This document shows, in pieces, positions 1-10,775 of a stretch of 64,000 nt of DNA. Below the pieces are notes generated by a model. The model worked only from the letters and a program-made list of their open reading frames with translations, had not been told where the DNA came from and ran no database searches. The stretch is from Bidens hawaiensis. Lineage: Eukaryota > Streptophyta > Magnoliopsida > Asterales > Asteraceae. The stretch covers positions 1 to 64,000 of the forward strand of contig JAIQDT010006446.1 of NCBI GenBank assembly GCA_021521415.1, in the 5' to 3' direction. Every line of letters begins with the position of its first letter. The first letter of the stretch is position 1. The translations under genes and the position numbers were made by a program.

Positions 1-2694
1 GCGGTAGTAACCAAATTTTGTAAGTGTTCTTGGTTATTTCCTTATTTGTTCTAAATCTCACTTTAATTATGTGCTGTCGAGTGTTTGGTTCAATGTATTA
101 ACTTCGATATACTTGAAATAAGAGCAAACTGGATTTCAATTGTGTAATTAACCGTAGTTACTATATAGATATAAGACTTGCTTTGTTACGCGCTAATAAG
201 TTTACGTTGCTATGAATTGATGATCAACTTGGTGGTTTAGGAAGTATTAATTGTTGATGTGGGTCTAATAGCAATTTATCCAAACCAGAGGATACGAGTG
301 ACTAACACGACATTTAAGATCATGTGACAATCAATTCTAGCATATTACATGTGATGATCAAGCCTTAAGACAGCCACTATGAATTTAGGTCAGATTTTGT
401 TCTAGTGTTACTCTAAATCTTTTACTGCAATTTCAATTTATTTATGATATGTGAGTTTTTCTTTCTCTTTTTACGTAATGTAAGATTTCCTTAGTAATGT
501 TGTTATACACTTCATCAAATCAAGCTATACAATGATCGATTCGTGGGTGACTTGTCAGTGACAACTGACAAGTGTCCTACAAAGATTTTTAACTTTTTGT
601 TTCTGGCCGAAAACATCACCCAACTAGTAATCTCAATATGTATACATGAGTGTTGACACATTTATTTTAAACTAACTAGCATGTATTATGTATATAATTT
701 GACTCATCTTGTACAATAATATTTGATTTGAGATATAAGTAAAATTGTTAGTTAAGTTTATCTTTCTAATTATTATATAATATATGAGATATAAGTATCA
801 CATAAATACTAGTTTACTAATGAAATAATCACAATATAAGCTTCAAAACATATATCATACCACATAAACTTATTTATCATAAATCACTGTTTATAGTCAC
901 CAGCATAAAGTTCACAAAATAAAGTACACCAAGAACTGTTTGTTCAATCCTTGAAAAGAAACAAAACACATCGAAAGTTTACTCTAAGTTGACTCTTAAA
1001 TCACAGTCACATAAATCGCGGTTCGCTCCGGCACGGGTACGCGGTTCGCTAGTTAGGACAAATTCGGTACGGAGGGGTAGCTTCATTTCGGTACGAACCG
1101 GTACGGTGTACCATAAAGTTCGGTTCGATGTACACCATTCAAAACAGTGTTATATAGTTATATTATTAATAAATCAGCAGCAGTTACTATTTGCTACCTT
1201 TAGCAATGAAAATATCATCAATTCTTTCATACTTTTGTTTACAATCAGCAAGAATAAGGTTTCAAAACAGTTTTAAAACATAAAATTACTTTCATTTCAG
1301 CTCATTGCAAAATACAAAATGCAGCAAGGAATACAAAAAAGCCATAAGATTCAAAATGCAATATACAAACAACTGCAAGGAAACAGAAAGCCCGCCAAAT
1401 CTGGAATGCGCCAATTTAGGATCGAATTTCAGAATCCCGCCAATTGATTTGGTCCCACGTACCATCAATTGCGATACGTGATTTCTTGTTCAATTGGAGC
1501 GACGACCATCAAATTCTAATTCGCGAATTAGGGTTTAATTGGATCGAACGTACCAAAATTAGGGATCGCGAATTCTAGGGCGACTGGAACGGAAACGAAT
1601 TCCGATTGGGTACATCACGTACCAATACGAAAATCTTGGGCGTTGAAGCGATTTATGTGACGAGATGCTTATATATTGATTTTCCCCACATGTATAATAG
1701 AAACAGCAGATTTCTCCCACAAAGCAAGTTTGCTAATTAGGAGAGTATTGAAAATGATGGAGATTTAAAGAGAAAAACTATCCCTGACTCACCCTAAGGG
1801 AGTGTGATTTCAAATTTAAGAAGTTTATAACATACACCCTTAAATCATTCGGTTAGGAGAGCCCGGTTTTAGAGAGTGATTGCCGACGGATGCCATGGGT
1901 AGGCCAATGGGTACCCAAGGACCGCCCCAAACACCTTAAAAAAAATTTATAAATATACCTATGTGAGCATCTCTCTCATAAGATTAAACCTTTATGTAAG
2001 GAATGATCGCCTAAACAATTTTTTAATAAATTTAAATTTACAACAACAATTGACTTTTTTTCTTTGAACAAAACCAGCCAAGATTTGGATATTTCTAGAC
2101 TGTATGTTATGAGAGGGGTAAAAAGGGCAATCTGAAAGGCGAGTTGCGACACGTAAGTGATAAAATGGCAAACAGGTTTTCACCTTTCACGCTAACTTAA
2201 GAGTGTTATGGAAGATGTGAGTGAAAAAGGCAGAGTAATTATCGTGAGAAGTGAGTTGGTAATATTTTAATAAGTAATTGAATATTAAGTGAAAAAAATA
2301 ATTAAAAAAAAACACAAAAGAAATACACCGTCCATTACTGGTATAGCGATGAAGCGGGCAACACCCTTTCACTCGCACGGTGTTTGGCAGAGGGTCGATT
2401 CCACGTTTGTTTGGCGCCCTGACGTATTTTTAGTGTATAGTATATTTAGCATTAAAATGTATTTATAAAAGTTAAGGTTTAATAATTTAAGTTTTCAAGT
2501 ATTTTATAAAAATTAAGAAATGCTTTTAAAGAAAGTTTTAACAAACTAGCTATTGAACTGTAAAAGTTTTAATTTTTTTAAACTAACTTTTTATATTTTC
2601 TTTGAAATTTAAGTCTGAAAATTTTTCTAAAAATTTAACACAAGTAGGGCCAAGTAGACTGAAGATGATCGGATGAATCCGTGTCTCATTGGTC
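1..2694. other. intergenic, no gene recognised
   Basis: AT-rich DNA without a convincing coding region on either strand. Short ORFs here (for example 989-1276) have no recognisable domain. Around 1010-1140 there is a GC-richer patch with repeated GGTACGG/GGTACC words, like the inside of the small TIR elements seen later in the window, so it may be the remnant of one. No RNA gene was seen. Confidence 0.6.
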
Positions 2695-2704
2695 ATCAGT
2701 GATT

Positions 2705-3204
2705 AGGGGTGCAAACGAGCCGAGCTATTCGCGAGCTACTCGAGATCGACTCGTTAAAAAGCTCAATCGAGCTGAGCTTAATCAAGCCCGAGCCTTAAAA
2801 ATAAGCTTGTTTAATAAATGAGCCCGAGCCCGAGCTTCACTTATCGAGCTCGAGCGGCTCGCGAGCCTAAACGAGTCTGTTATTTATATAACTTTTTTAA
2901 ATATATATATAATAATTATTAATTAATATATATAATGTTATAAAAAGATAAATAAAAATAACTAAATAATTTATATTATTTTGTACATAAATTATAATAG
3001 AAAAAAGTATATATAAATAATTATAATTATATAAAAATAATTGATAAATAGTAAACGAGCCTAGCACGAGCTTCAAAATCTGCTCACGAGCCGAGCTTGA
3101 ACTTTGAAAATAGAGCTCGAAACAAGCCGAGCTCGAGCTCTGTATAAGTTAAACGAGTCGAGCTCGAGCTTAGTTGAGCTCCGGCTCGACTTGTTTGCAC
3201 CCCT
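2705..3204. repeat. MITE, family A copy 1 (MULE-like)
   Basis: A 500-bp non-coding element. Its ends are inverted repeats: it starts AGGGGTGCAAAC and ends GTTTGCACCCCT. The subterminal parts are rich in GAGCTCGAGC/CGAGCCGAGCT words on both sides of an AT-rich core. It is flanked by 10-bp target duplications with one mismatch, ATCAGTGATT (2695-2704) and ATCAATGATT (3205-3214), a length typical of Mutator-like elements. Two more copies occur near 23/36 kb (split by TE2) and at 50.2-51.2 kb. Confidence 0.8.
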
Positions 3205-3214
3205 ATCAATGATT

Positions 3215-4158
3215 CAAATGGTTATTAAAAAAATTAAACACTAAATTTGATGATTTTAAGTTTTTAAATTGTCTACAACCAAGTTTTTTAAACATCATGT
3301 GTTTTAACTGAACGAAACTTTTATATTATTATCAAAGTTTTTTATTTTTTATTAAATAATTTGGTTCAGTATTCACATACCCATAAAAGAAATTGTTTTC
3401 TTTTTGTATACTTCATGCAAGATTCATTCACCTTGTAAGTGGGGAGACGTTTGCCAAATGGGGTTTCGGGTTGAAAATGTTAGGTAGGAACACCACGGCA
3501 ATTCCTCCATCATGCTCGATAGGATCATTTTGGGATATCTTTCGTGTCCACGAAGCACCGCCAGATGGAGGAAAATGAGAAGAAATACGGGTTGATTTTC
3601 TTGAGAAACATGGGTTGGGGGGGTTCGTTAAATAATGGGGCTAGAAGACCATTACAAATGGTTTGGATTTACAATGGTTTGGATTTACACATATTGGGAT
3701 AAGGTGGTTACATCCCATTGGGTAGTTTCATATATTTAAGAAGATTTACATTTAAACATCACATCACACCTAATGACGTGACCTATTATTTCTCTTTTTG
3801 GACCCTTATTAGATGAACTTTCGTGTGAAAATTTAACTCAATAAGTGGTCGTAGTTCTCTTACCGCCTTGTCGTGTTGGGTTGGGAAGGATACAACAGGC
3901 CGAATTCAAGGAAACTCAATTTCATGTTATGATTTCCCCTTCGTAAATACCTTACGATCGGAAATATGCTCAAACGGACAAATGAAAATGGAGCAAATAA
4001 ATGTAAATAGAAAACAAAGGTAAACAACATGCAAGCTATTTTACTCTCAAACGAGAATGCGTCAAACACATGAATGCAAAAATACATGAAATCTTTTCGC
4101 GTATTTTATTGTCACATAAACAAAAGGTTTAATAAACTACCACAACTTATAAACACAT
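3215..4158. other. intergenic, one unassigned ORF
   Basis: No gene was recognised. A 61-codon ORF at 3393-3578 (plus) is GC-richer than its surroundings and reads like protein, but it has no domain I know and no visible exon partner. It could be a gene relic. The part next to 4158 is the 3' flank of the KCS gene. Confidence 0.45.
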
Positions 4159-5685
4159 CTAAAATTTTATTTCAACAGGGTACCTATCAATGCAATCTCC
4201 CCAAGGATTATGAACCGCCGGTTTAACCGTCCGAACTGCCTCCCAAACCACACTATTACACTTCAACCCGCTTCCAAATGCAATCTGCCAAACCCGGTTC
4301 CCTTTCCTCATCCTCCCTTTAGCCTCGGTGTAAGCCAACTCATACCAAATCGAACTCGATGACGTGTTCCCGAACCGGTGCAATGTCATTCGTGACGGCT
4401 CAACGTACCGTTCGGTCAACCGCAAATTCTTCTCCATCTCATCAATAACCGCCCGCCCGCCCGCGTGTATGCAAAAATGATCAAACGCGAGTTTAAAATC
4501 CGGTAAATACGGTTTAATCTTCGGGTTAATCACCTTTCTAGCAACGAGATTAACGAAAAACAGAATCTGTTCACTGATCGGAAGCACTAGTGGACCTAAC
4601 GTTGTGATGTTTGACTTCAACGCGCCGGCGACGACCGTCATTAAATCTTTCGAAAGAGCCACGCCGGTGTTACCTCCGGCGTCTTGCTCTTGGTACACGC
4701 ATTTAAACGCCGTGTCGTTGAAGCCGTAGTGTGTACGGACGACGTGTAAGAGCTTGTACTTTGACCGCCGGCGATCGGTTGACTTGTTTGACAATAGCAC
4801 CGCTGCGCCACCGACTCTGAACAGACAGTTCGGTATCAGCATTGACTTTTTGTTACCGAAGTACCAGTTTTGTGTAATGTTTTCGGTACTTACAACCACC
4901 GCGTATGTATTCCGGTGAACTTGCAGCATGTCTTTAGCTAAATCAACGGCAATTACGCCGGCGCTGCATCCCATACCGCTTAAGTTAAACGTTTTAATGT
5001 TTGTTCTGAGTTTGTATTTGTTAACGATCATGGAGGATAAGGAAGGTGTTGGGTTAAACAAGCTGCAATTCACTACCAATATTCCTATATCTTTCGGGTT
5101 AATATTCGTTGATGTGAGAAGATTATCTAGCGCTCCAAACATTACTTGTTCCGCTTCTTCTCTTGCCATACCCATCGACGGGACTGCGGGTATCGCGTGC
5201 AGTGCCGCCGGGAGGTACGTTTCCTCTCCAAGCCCGGAGCGTTCGAGGATCTTGCGTTGGAAGTCCAACGAAGACTCGTCGAATGCTCCGTGAAGTTTGG
5301 AGTGGTCCATAAACACTTGGTATGGGACTTTGAGGTGGTTAGGTGGACGGTAGCATGAAAAGTCAACGAGGTAAACGGGTCGGGGTCGGGTCATGAGGTA
5401 GGTGGTGAACCCGATGACGGTTATTAAAGTAAGGGCCGTGACGGTGATGAGGTGGTATTGGAGGTGGTTGTAGAGGTTGTAAACGTCCTTAGTGTTCAGT
5501 TGAGTGACGTGGACCGCAGTGATAGCAATGAGAGGGAGGAGACATAGGGTTAAAAGATGGGTTATTAAGTAATGGTAGCCTAGTTTAACGTACTTTAGAT
5601 TGATATTTGATTTAAAATCTGGAAGTGGTAGTGGTGGTTTTTGGATCTCGATTGTGGCGGTGGAAGGGCGGGCGGTGGCGGCCAT
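4159..5685 (-). CDS. KCS: 3-ketoacyl-CoA synthase (KCS, FAE1-type)
   Basis: Intronless 508-residue enzyme of the ER fatty-acid elongase. It condenses malonyl-CoA with a long-chain acyl-CoA, the first and chain-length-determining step of very-long-chain fatty acid synthesis for waxes, suberin and sphingolipids. Two hydrophobic N-terminal segments (about residues 37-62 and 78-98) fit the KCS membrane anchors, followed by the conserved [11 protein letters not shown] at 99-109. The thiolase-fold catalytic triad is present: Cys240 in GMGCSAG, His407 in [10 protein letters not shown] and Asn440 in RFGNTSSSS. Length and the lack of introns are normal for the family. The first Met is followed by a short variable tail before [20 protein letters not shown], so the start fits. 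From memory the closest subgroup is KCS11/KCS4/KCS9-like, but the exact orthologue cannot be fixed by eye. No frameshift is visible, so it is probably functional. Confidence 0.95.
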   Translation of the reverse strand: MAATARPSTATIEIQKPPLPLPDFKSNINLKYVKLGYHYLITHLLTLCLLPLIAITAVHVTQLNTKDVYNLYNHLQYHLITVTALTLITVIGFTTYLMTRPRPVYLVDFSCYRPPNHLKVPYQVFMDHSKLHGAFDESSLDFQRKILERSGLGEETYLPAALHAIPAVPSMGMAREEAEQVMFGALDNLLTSTNINPKDIGILVVNCSLFNPTPSLSSMIVNKYKLRTNIKTFNLSGMGCSAGVIAVDLAKDMLQVHRNTYAVVVSTENITQNWYFGNKKSMLIPNCLFRVGGAAVLLSNKSTDRRRSKYKLLHVVRTHYGFNDTAFKCVYQEQDAGGNTGVALSKDLMTVVAGALKSNITTLGPLVLPISEQILFFVNLVARKVINPKIKPYLPDFKLAFDHFCIHAGGRAVIDEMEKNLRLTERYVEPSRMTLHRFGNTSSSSIWYELAYTEAKGRMRKGNRVWQIAFGSGLKCNSVVWEAVRTVKPAVHNPWGDCIDRYPVEIKF

Positions 5686-6352
5686 ACCGCGGAGATAGAA
5701 AAGAGTTTCAAGATTACGGTGATGGAAGCAAAAGATTATAGCATGGAAGACTTAAAAAGAGGTTTGATTTGTAGGAAGTTTAAATTTGTGTCACCAAACA
5801 TATAGTAGTTGAGTATTAAATCATATGTGTCGCCAAATGGGTAAAAATATTTAAGCACACGATGAACCAACCTTTTATATTCTATACTTTTTTATAAAAT
5901 AGTATTTATGTGTCGGAAACGATCTGTTATACATTTTTTTAGATAACATGTTAGTTGGCTTTTAGTCATTTTTTGCAAATTAAAAAGAATCATTTTACAA
6001 CTAAACGAATATTTTTATTTATTTTTCTAGATAGTGAAAATAAATAAAACAGGTAGAATCCGCTGGTGACAGGTCCGTTCTTGTCCGATTATGAATAAAG
6101 TGGATTTTATTTTTATTTTAGATGATCCATGTTCTTTCACATTAAAAAGTAATTTATTCTCATCCATGCTTTTACATAAATTTTCCATACATATTTTATT
6201 TTAGTCAAACTATAAAGGTACTTCGGATTTAATTCACCTTTGAATTTTCAGTTGTGTTTGGTTTGACGCCATAAATTAAAGAACATCAAACAGATAAAAA
6301 GTTAACGTCCGTCGATACTAACCAACTTTAAACGTTTTACTATCAAAGGCAC
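5686..6352. other. KCS upstream region
   Basis: AT-rich sequence upstream of the minus-strand KCS gene. It should hold the KCS promoter. No other gene was seen. Confidence 0.5.
5871..5879 (-). promoter_or_regulatory. candidate TATA box for KCS
   Basis: TATAAAAGG reads on the minus strand 186 bp upstream of the KCS ATG. The position would imply a 5' leader of roughly 150 nt. AT-rich flanks make chance matches likely, so this is tentative. Confidence 0.35.
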
Positions 6353-6716
6353 TGTTGCAAAAATCCTGACTAGACACCGATTAATCTCTAGTCCTCACTT
6401 TACTGACTAATATTGGGTTAGTCGGCTTATTAATCGGTCAACGGTCAAATCCAGCTAATATCGGCGGTTTCGGGAAAGATTCCGACCAAAATCGGCGGTT
6501 TCCGACGAGATTCCAACAAGAACCAAGGGTTTCCAGCGAGATTCTAGTCAATTTCCGGCCAAAATATGTTTGTATACGTATAAATCTCAAAATTACATAT
6601 AAAAATGTGTGCGTGCATATATATAAAACCAAAAATTATAAATTAAAATTCGATCCGATTAATCCCGATTAATCGCTAGTCCCCACCCTACTGTCCGACT
6701 AGCGATTTTTACAACA
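6353..6716. repeat. small TIR element (hAT-like MITE?)
   Basis: About 364 bp, starting TGTTGCAAAAATC and ending GATTTTTACAACA, a near-perfect 13-bp inverted repeat. CGATTAATC and CTAGTCC words are repeated near both ends. No clean target duplication was found, so the superfamily is uncertain. Confidence 0.6.
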
Positions 6717-6833
6717 TTCACTACAAGCATTAAACCTATAAATTTACTAATGGTATATAAAAGTTTTAATTTGTTCTTATTATATGTAAATAATGTTTTT
6801 TTTTATGAGGTAATTTTTAATGAAGTTGCGTCT

Positions 6834-7910
6834 TGAAGAGGTATGTACCCGCCTCAACACCGAGCAAGGCGGGTCAACCCACAAGATAAAGACATTATGA
6901 AGGCACAAAGCCAAAACCTATGCGCATGGCGCATACAAAACATGCTCAGGCATCATATGCCCAGGCACACATATGCTCGCGCATCAGCGCGCGGCGCATA
7001 TCACATGCATCATATGCCCAGGCACACATATGCTCGCGCATCACATATGCGCGCGGCGCATATCACATGCTCGTGCATATCACATCTGCCCAGACACACA
7101 TGCTCGCGCATCACATATGCGCGCAGCGCATCAGCGCGCGGCGCATATCACATGCTCGTGCATATCACATCTGCGCATGAAATATCTGCGCGTGAGAATA
7201 AAGAGAAGACCCCGCGCATCCTCAGGGTGAGCGCATATCATACGTGCACATAATCAACCTCGTCCTTATCCAAGTCAGGGTTAGGGCAACCTTGATTGTG
7301 CACATCAGACAACCTTCCAGAAGGCATCTTTTTAAGGAGAAAGAATATGCTGATGTTGATAGCTGCCAAATGAAAGGTCGACAACTCAGCATGACACATG
7401 TGTTACCACGTGATTACAACCAACGAGAAAGCGCCAGGTGTCCCAAAGGACACGTGGCGCAGTGCGATTGGAGGAAGCCAACGAGGTTGAGCCCAACCGG
7501 TGGTAACCCTAGCACTATAAATACAGCATCAACTCCACTTTGATGACACATTCATACTCAATCATTGACAGTTACAAGCAGTGATCACACATTCAATCAT
7601 ATTGAATCACATTCATTCACAGTCAGTTACATACAATCACACAGTCTCACAACAAAAGGGTATTGAGCAATTAAGCAAATACTCTTGAGATTCTCTGACA
7701 CTCACTATTATCTTCTCCACAAATATACTGATTCTCACGCCGGAGGGTTACCCCAAAGAGGACCCCTCTGTCCCTTTCTGAGGGGTAAGTAACGGCGCTG
7801 TTCATTTTGTAGGTGGAAGAACACTGATCCAGAAGAACCATCGGTGAAATAGTATAATCACACCCGAGGAAAGTAGATCTGCTACCAGTGAGTAGATCCA
7901 CGTTTCTTCA
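6834..7910 (+). repeat. TE1 5' LTR
   Basis: 1,077 bp, TG...CA ends. The first part (about 6913-7215) is a tandem array of short GC-rich units built on GCGCATATCACATGCTCG and GCGCGCGGCGCAT. This creates open frames full of His/Ala/Tyr that are not genes. A TATA box lies at 7516-7523 and the conserved U5 block at 7731-7750. Confidence 0.93.
7516..7523 (+). promoter_or_regulatory. TATA box of TE1 5' LTR
   Basis: TATAAATA preceded by CCCTAGCAC. The same box sits at matching positions in the 3' LTR (11473-11480), in both TE2 LTRs and in the TE3 LTR, so it marks the U3/R transition. Confidence 0.75.
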
Positions 7911-7930
7911 TTGGCGCCATCCGTGGGACA
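7911..7930 (+). other. TE1 primer binding site
   Basis: TTGGCGCCATCCGTGGGAC starts directly after the LTR. The TGGCGCC core is the complement of a tRNA 3' end (..GGCGCCA). Which tRNA is not settled by eye. TE2 (degenerate) and TE3 carry matching sites at the same place. Confidence 0.7.
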
Positions 7931-7980
7931 AACGGCAATCAGATCTCATCAGATCTATAAAAAAAAAAAAATCAATCACC

Positions 7981-8361
7981 ATGGTTTCTGGAGTTCGTAA
8001 CGTTGATCAAGCTCTGGAGGATATTGAACGTGAGGGTGTTAACGACGGACAGCAGGTTCTGAGGGTTCCGCGTGATTCTACGCGTACCACCAGCAACCGT
8101 CCCTTCGTCACAACCCCTCACGGCCAGACTGAAACTCCTCCAGACGATCTCACGTTACAAAATATGGCCGGCGCGAAGCTGAAAGGACCAATGGGTCCAG
8201 AAGATGAAGCAAATGATCCGAATGAATGGCTCATAAACGAGCAGCGGCGTCTGATTGAAAAGTACAACGAAATGGTCAAGCAGAAGAAGCTAGCCGCCGA
8301 GGCGAGGGAGGTCTCGACGCCGCCAGTTCGGCGCGCAATACGGCTTCCTGCTCTTTTGTAA
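7981..8361 (+). pseudogene. TE1 gag N-terminal fragment
   Basis: Starts at the ATG in CACCATGG about 70 bp after the LTR. The first ~104 codons match the N-terminus of the TE2 gag (shared words VLRVPRD, QTETPPDDLT, KGPMGPE, EWLINEQRRL). Then the frame runs into the reverse complement of antisense exon 5 and stops at 8359-8361. The capsid-like core, zinc knuckle, protease, RT, RNase H and integrase are all missing, so no functional Gag is made. Confidence 0.85.
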
Positions 8362-10196
8362 CCCCAATAAGGGGAGAATCAGCACTAGCAGGAGCAGGAC
8401 CAGAACCAGCGGCGCCGCCAACGGCGCCAGGAGTGTCGCCAGCAACTTGTACGCCAGCTACAACTCCTATGAACAAATCAACAAGGAAAAATGGTTTATG
8501 ACTGAATCCAAAAGAAAAATAAAGAAGACAAGTGTGCAAAACATACCTTGGCGCAATTCTGTTCGCGCGGCGAACATCGCCATAAAATTCATTCTACCCT
8601 TTTCAGATGGTAGAACAGGGGACTTCGAAGCAGCCCCTGGCGCAGCCTCAGCACCTTGTGGCGCCTGTGGCTCATCTCCTACCGTCGCCGGTTCTGCAAA
8701 CATTCAAAGGAGAAAAGGTTTAATAACAATTCAGCCAGATGAAGATAAATAAAGTATACCTGTTGCAGGCGCGGCACTGCTTCTCTCTTCAGCCGCGCGA
8801 AAGGAGGAGGCGACGCCACCATACCTCAAGTGGACAGGAGGTCTGCCCACTCTCACAGGCAGAGAAGCTAAAGAAACCTTTGTGGTAAACACCTGGGTTT
8901 CCTTAGGTCCCTTCGTTTGAGCATGGGGATGAGCGACAGGGGTGTCATCTTTCTTCTGTTTCTTACTGGCCCCTGCGCCAGATTTCCCCTTAGCTTTGCG
9001 CTTTAGTAGGGGCGCCTCCTCTTCCTTCTCCTCCTCTTCCGCGAGCTCTAGCTCGTAGTTTTCAAGCGCATCTACAAAAACAACCAACAGAACTATTAAT
9101 AAACTTGGATATTCTAAAGGAATGAGCATAAGTGCGAAGGCTTACCAGGCGCGTCACTGTCAAAGTCAAATTCCAGATCCACTGGGATGAACATGTCATC
9201 GAAGCGATCTGGGAAACCAACTTCCCCAGCGCCAAGCGCGACGGAGCCACCCTCCACTTGTTCATCATAAGCGGCAAGGACATAATCCTTGGTGACTGCG
9301 CAAAAACAAATCAAGTGATATCAGCAAAAGAATTATGTTCGCGCAGAAAAAATAAATAAACCAATTAAATTAACTTACACAACCCGTCGACTTGGATAAC
9401 GGGCTCAAGCGCGCTATCGGCCCAAAGCTTACTCATGCCGACCCCAACCAGCGCCTCCTCGCAAATTTTCTTCGCGGGGGAGGGTTCGGCGGTCAGTTTC
9501 TTAACCCAGGCGCCAGTTGGGTTCTTGAGGACACCCTCATCCGCAGGCGCAGAAGAGATAGAGCGCATGGTCATACGGATGGGGATCACGCCAGCCCTTA
9601 TGTAAAAGAACCTCTCAGACCAGTCATGAAGGCTCTTGAATGAAACAGTGGAGCACTTCACCTTCTGACTGCGAGGAATGAAAGAGATCCAATTGTCCTG
9701 GATCTTGGGCTTGTAAAAATATTGAAAGCGCCGAGGAGTGGGTTCCTCGCGCTGGGATTTGCACATGAGTCACGCGCACGAGTCCAAACGGATGGACTTG
9801 GGATATATGAATCCCATAGAACTTCAGCAGTGCACCCACAAACCTTGTCATCGGGAGACGAAGGTTGCAGTGGGTGAAAAAGTGGCTATATAGGGATATA
9901 TAGCCGGCAGGCGGGTCCGCCGCCGTTTGCCCGGACCTAGGCAACATGCAGCCAAACAGGGTAGGAAAGCCCTGAGAGGCGATGAGGTTGTCGAGATCGG
10001 CCTGCTTCAATTTGCAGAGGATTTCATTCCACCTTTTGGTGGCCTTGGTCCTCCCTACTTCCTCCGATGTGGTCTCAACAACCCTCTTCCCTTTCCCCTT
10101 TTGCTTCAACGTCGACATCACCACAGATTTCACACGGCGTCTTCGAGAAGCAACAGAGGTGATTGAGGGGCTAGACGAGTCTGAACTATCAGACAT
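8292..10196 (-). pseudogene. TE1 copy of antisense gene, truncated
   Basis: Runs against gag. Exons by splice sites and match to TE2: exon 1 9379-10196, exon 2 9146-9295 (150 bp), exon 3 8760-9071, exon 4 8547-8693 (147 bp), exon 5 from 8466 down to the deletion joint near 8292. Exons 2 and 4 have exactly the TE2 lengths. Exon 1 carries the HFFTHCNLRLPMTRFV motif of the plant 'putative gypsy type transposon' family (PF04195-like). It has a frameshift near 9767: its length is 818 bp against 811 in TE2 and the reading frame changes there. Exons 6 and 7, with the coiled coil, are gone. Whether a shorter product is made is unknown. No known catalytic site. Confidence 0.82.
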
Positions 10197-10365
10197 ACAA
10201 CTGCAGCAGCAGATAATCGAGAAATCGAAAAGATGAAAACACTCAATTCAGAATATGAAAGGCAGAAACAAGAAAATTATCAACAATGAAGATGAAGATA
10301 AAAATTTCCTAAGGGCCTCCTTTTATAGGCCCAGGAGAGAGAAATGTGGCAGCTGATCGGATTTC

Positions 10366-10540
10366 ACGCGCCCCCACTCGCGGGTCCAAGCCAACGAGGG
10401 CGCGACACGTGTCCCCAACACTGTTGAGGGGACATAAAATTGTAACCGACCTGCCACGGAGCAGAGACACGCCCCCACTCGCAGGTGCTAATCAATGCGA
10501 GCGCGACACGTGTTCAAGACAGCTGTGTGAGGGGACGTGA
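10366..10540. promoter_or_regulatory. direct repeats with G-boxes upstream of TE1 antisense gene
   Basis: Two imperfect copies (about 10366-10438 and 10468-10540) start with ACGCCCCCACTCGC and contain GCGCGACACGTGT, i.e. a CACGTG G-box core. They lie 170-345 bp upstream of the antisense ATG, with a TATA-like TATAAAAGG (minus strand, near 10319-10327) between. TE2 has a comparable arrangement, which suggests an own promoter for this strand. Confidence 0.55.
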
Positions 10541-10751
10541 AAGGCAACTGTAGCACCTCGAGCACACGAAACGTCTGACATGTTTACGGCGCACGTCACC
10601 ACCAACTAACCACGTGTTTGGACCCTTCGTTTTCAACCAAATGGATAGAACTTCGCGCAACGATGGAAGCAACCAGGAAAACGACAAAACCCCATTAAAA
10701 GACAAAAATCAGTAAGTCTAATATCCATCTTACCGCGCTCGCGCGAGATAA

Positions 10752-10774
10752 GACACACATTAGACTGGGGGGGC
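10752..10774 (+). other. TE1 polypurine tract region
   Basis: TTAGACTGGGGGGGC lies directly before the 3' LTR. The same string precedes the 3' LTR of TE2 on its own strand, which identifies it as the plus-strand primer tract of the family. Confidence 0.75.
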
Positions 10775-10775
10775 T

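Noticed and set aside
3393..3578. 61-codon ORF with gene-like composition
   Set aside because: No domain, no exon partner and no start or promoter evidence; mentioned only as a possible relic.
4928..5358. Plus-strand and alternative-frame ORFs within the KCS gene
   Set aside because: Shadows of the 508-codon KCS frame, which carries all family motifs.
6843..7253. Overlapping plus-strand ORFs rich in His/Ala/Tyr (also 10785-11210, and minus-strand 23696-24037 and 35105-35446)
   Set aside because: They are readings of the short tandem arrays in the LTRs, open in several frames at once, with no protein character.
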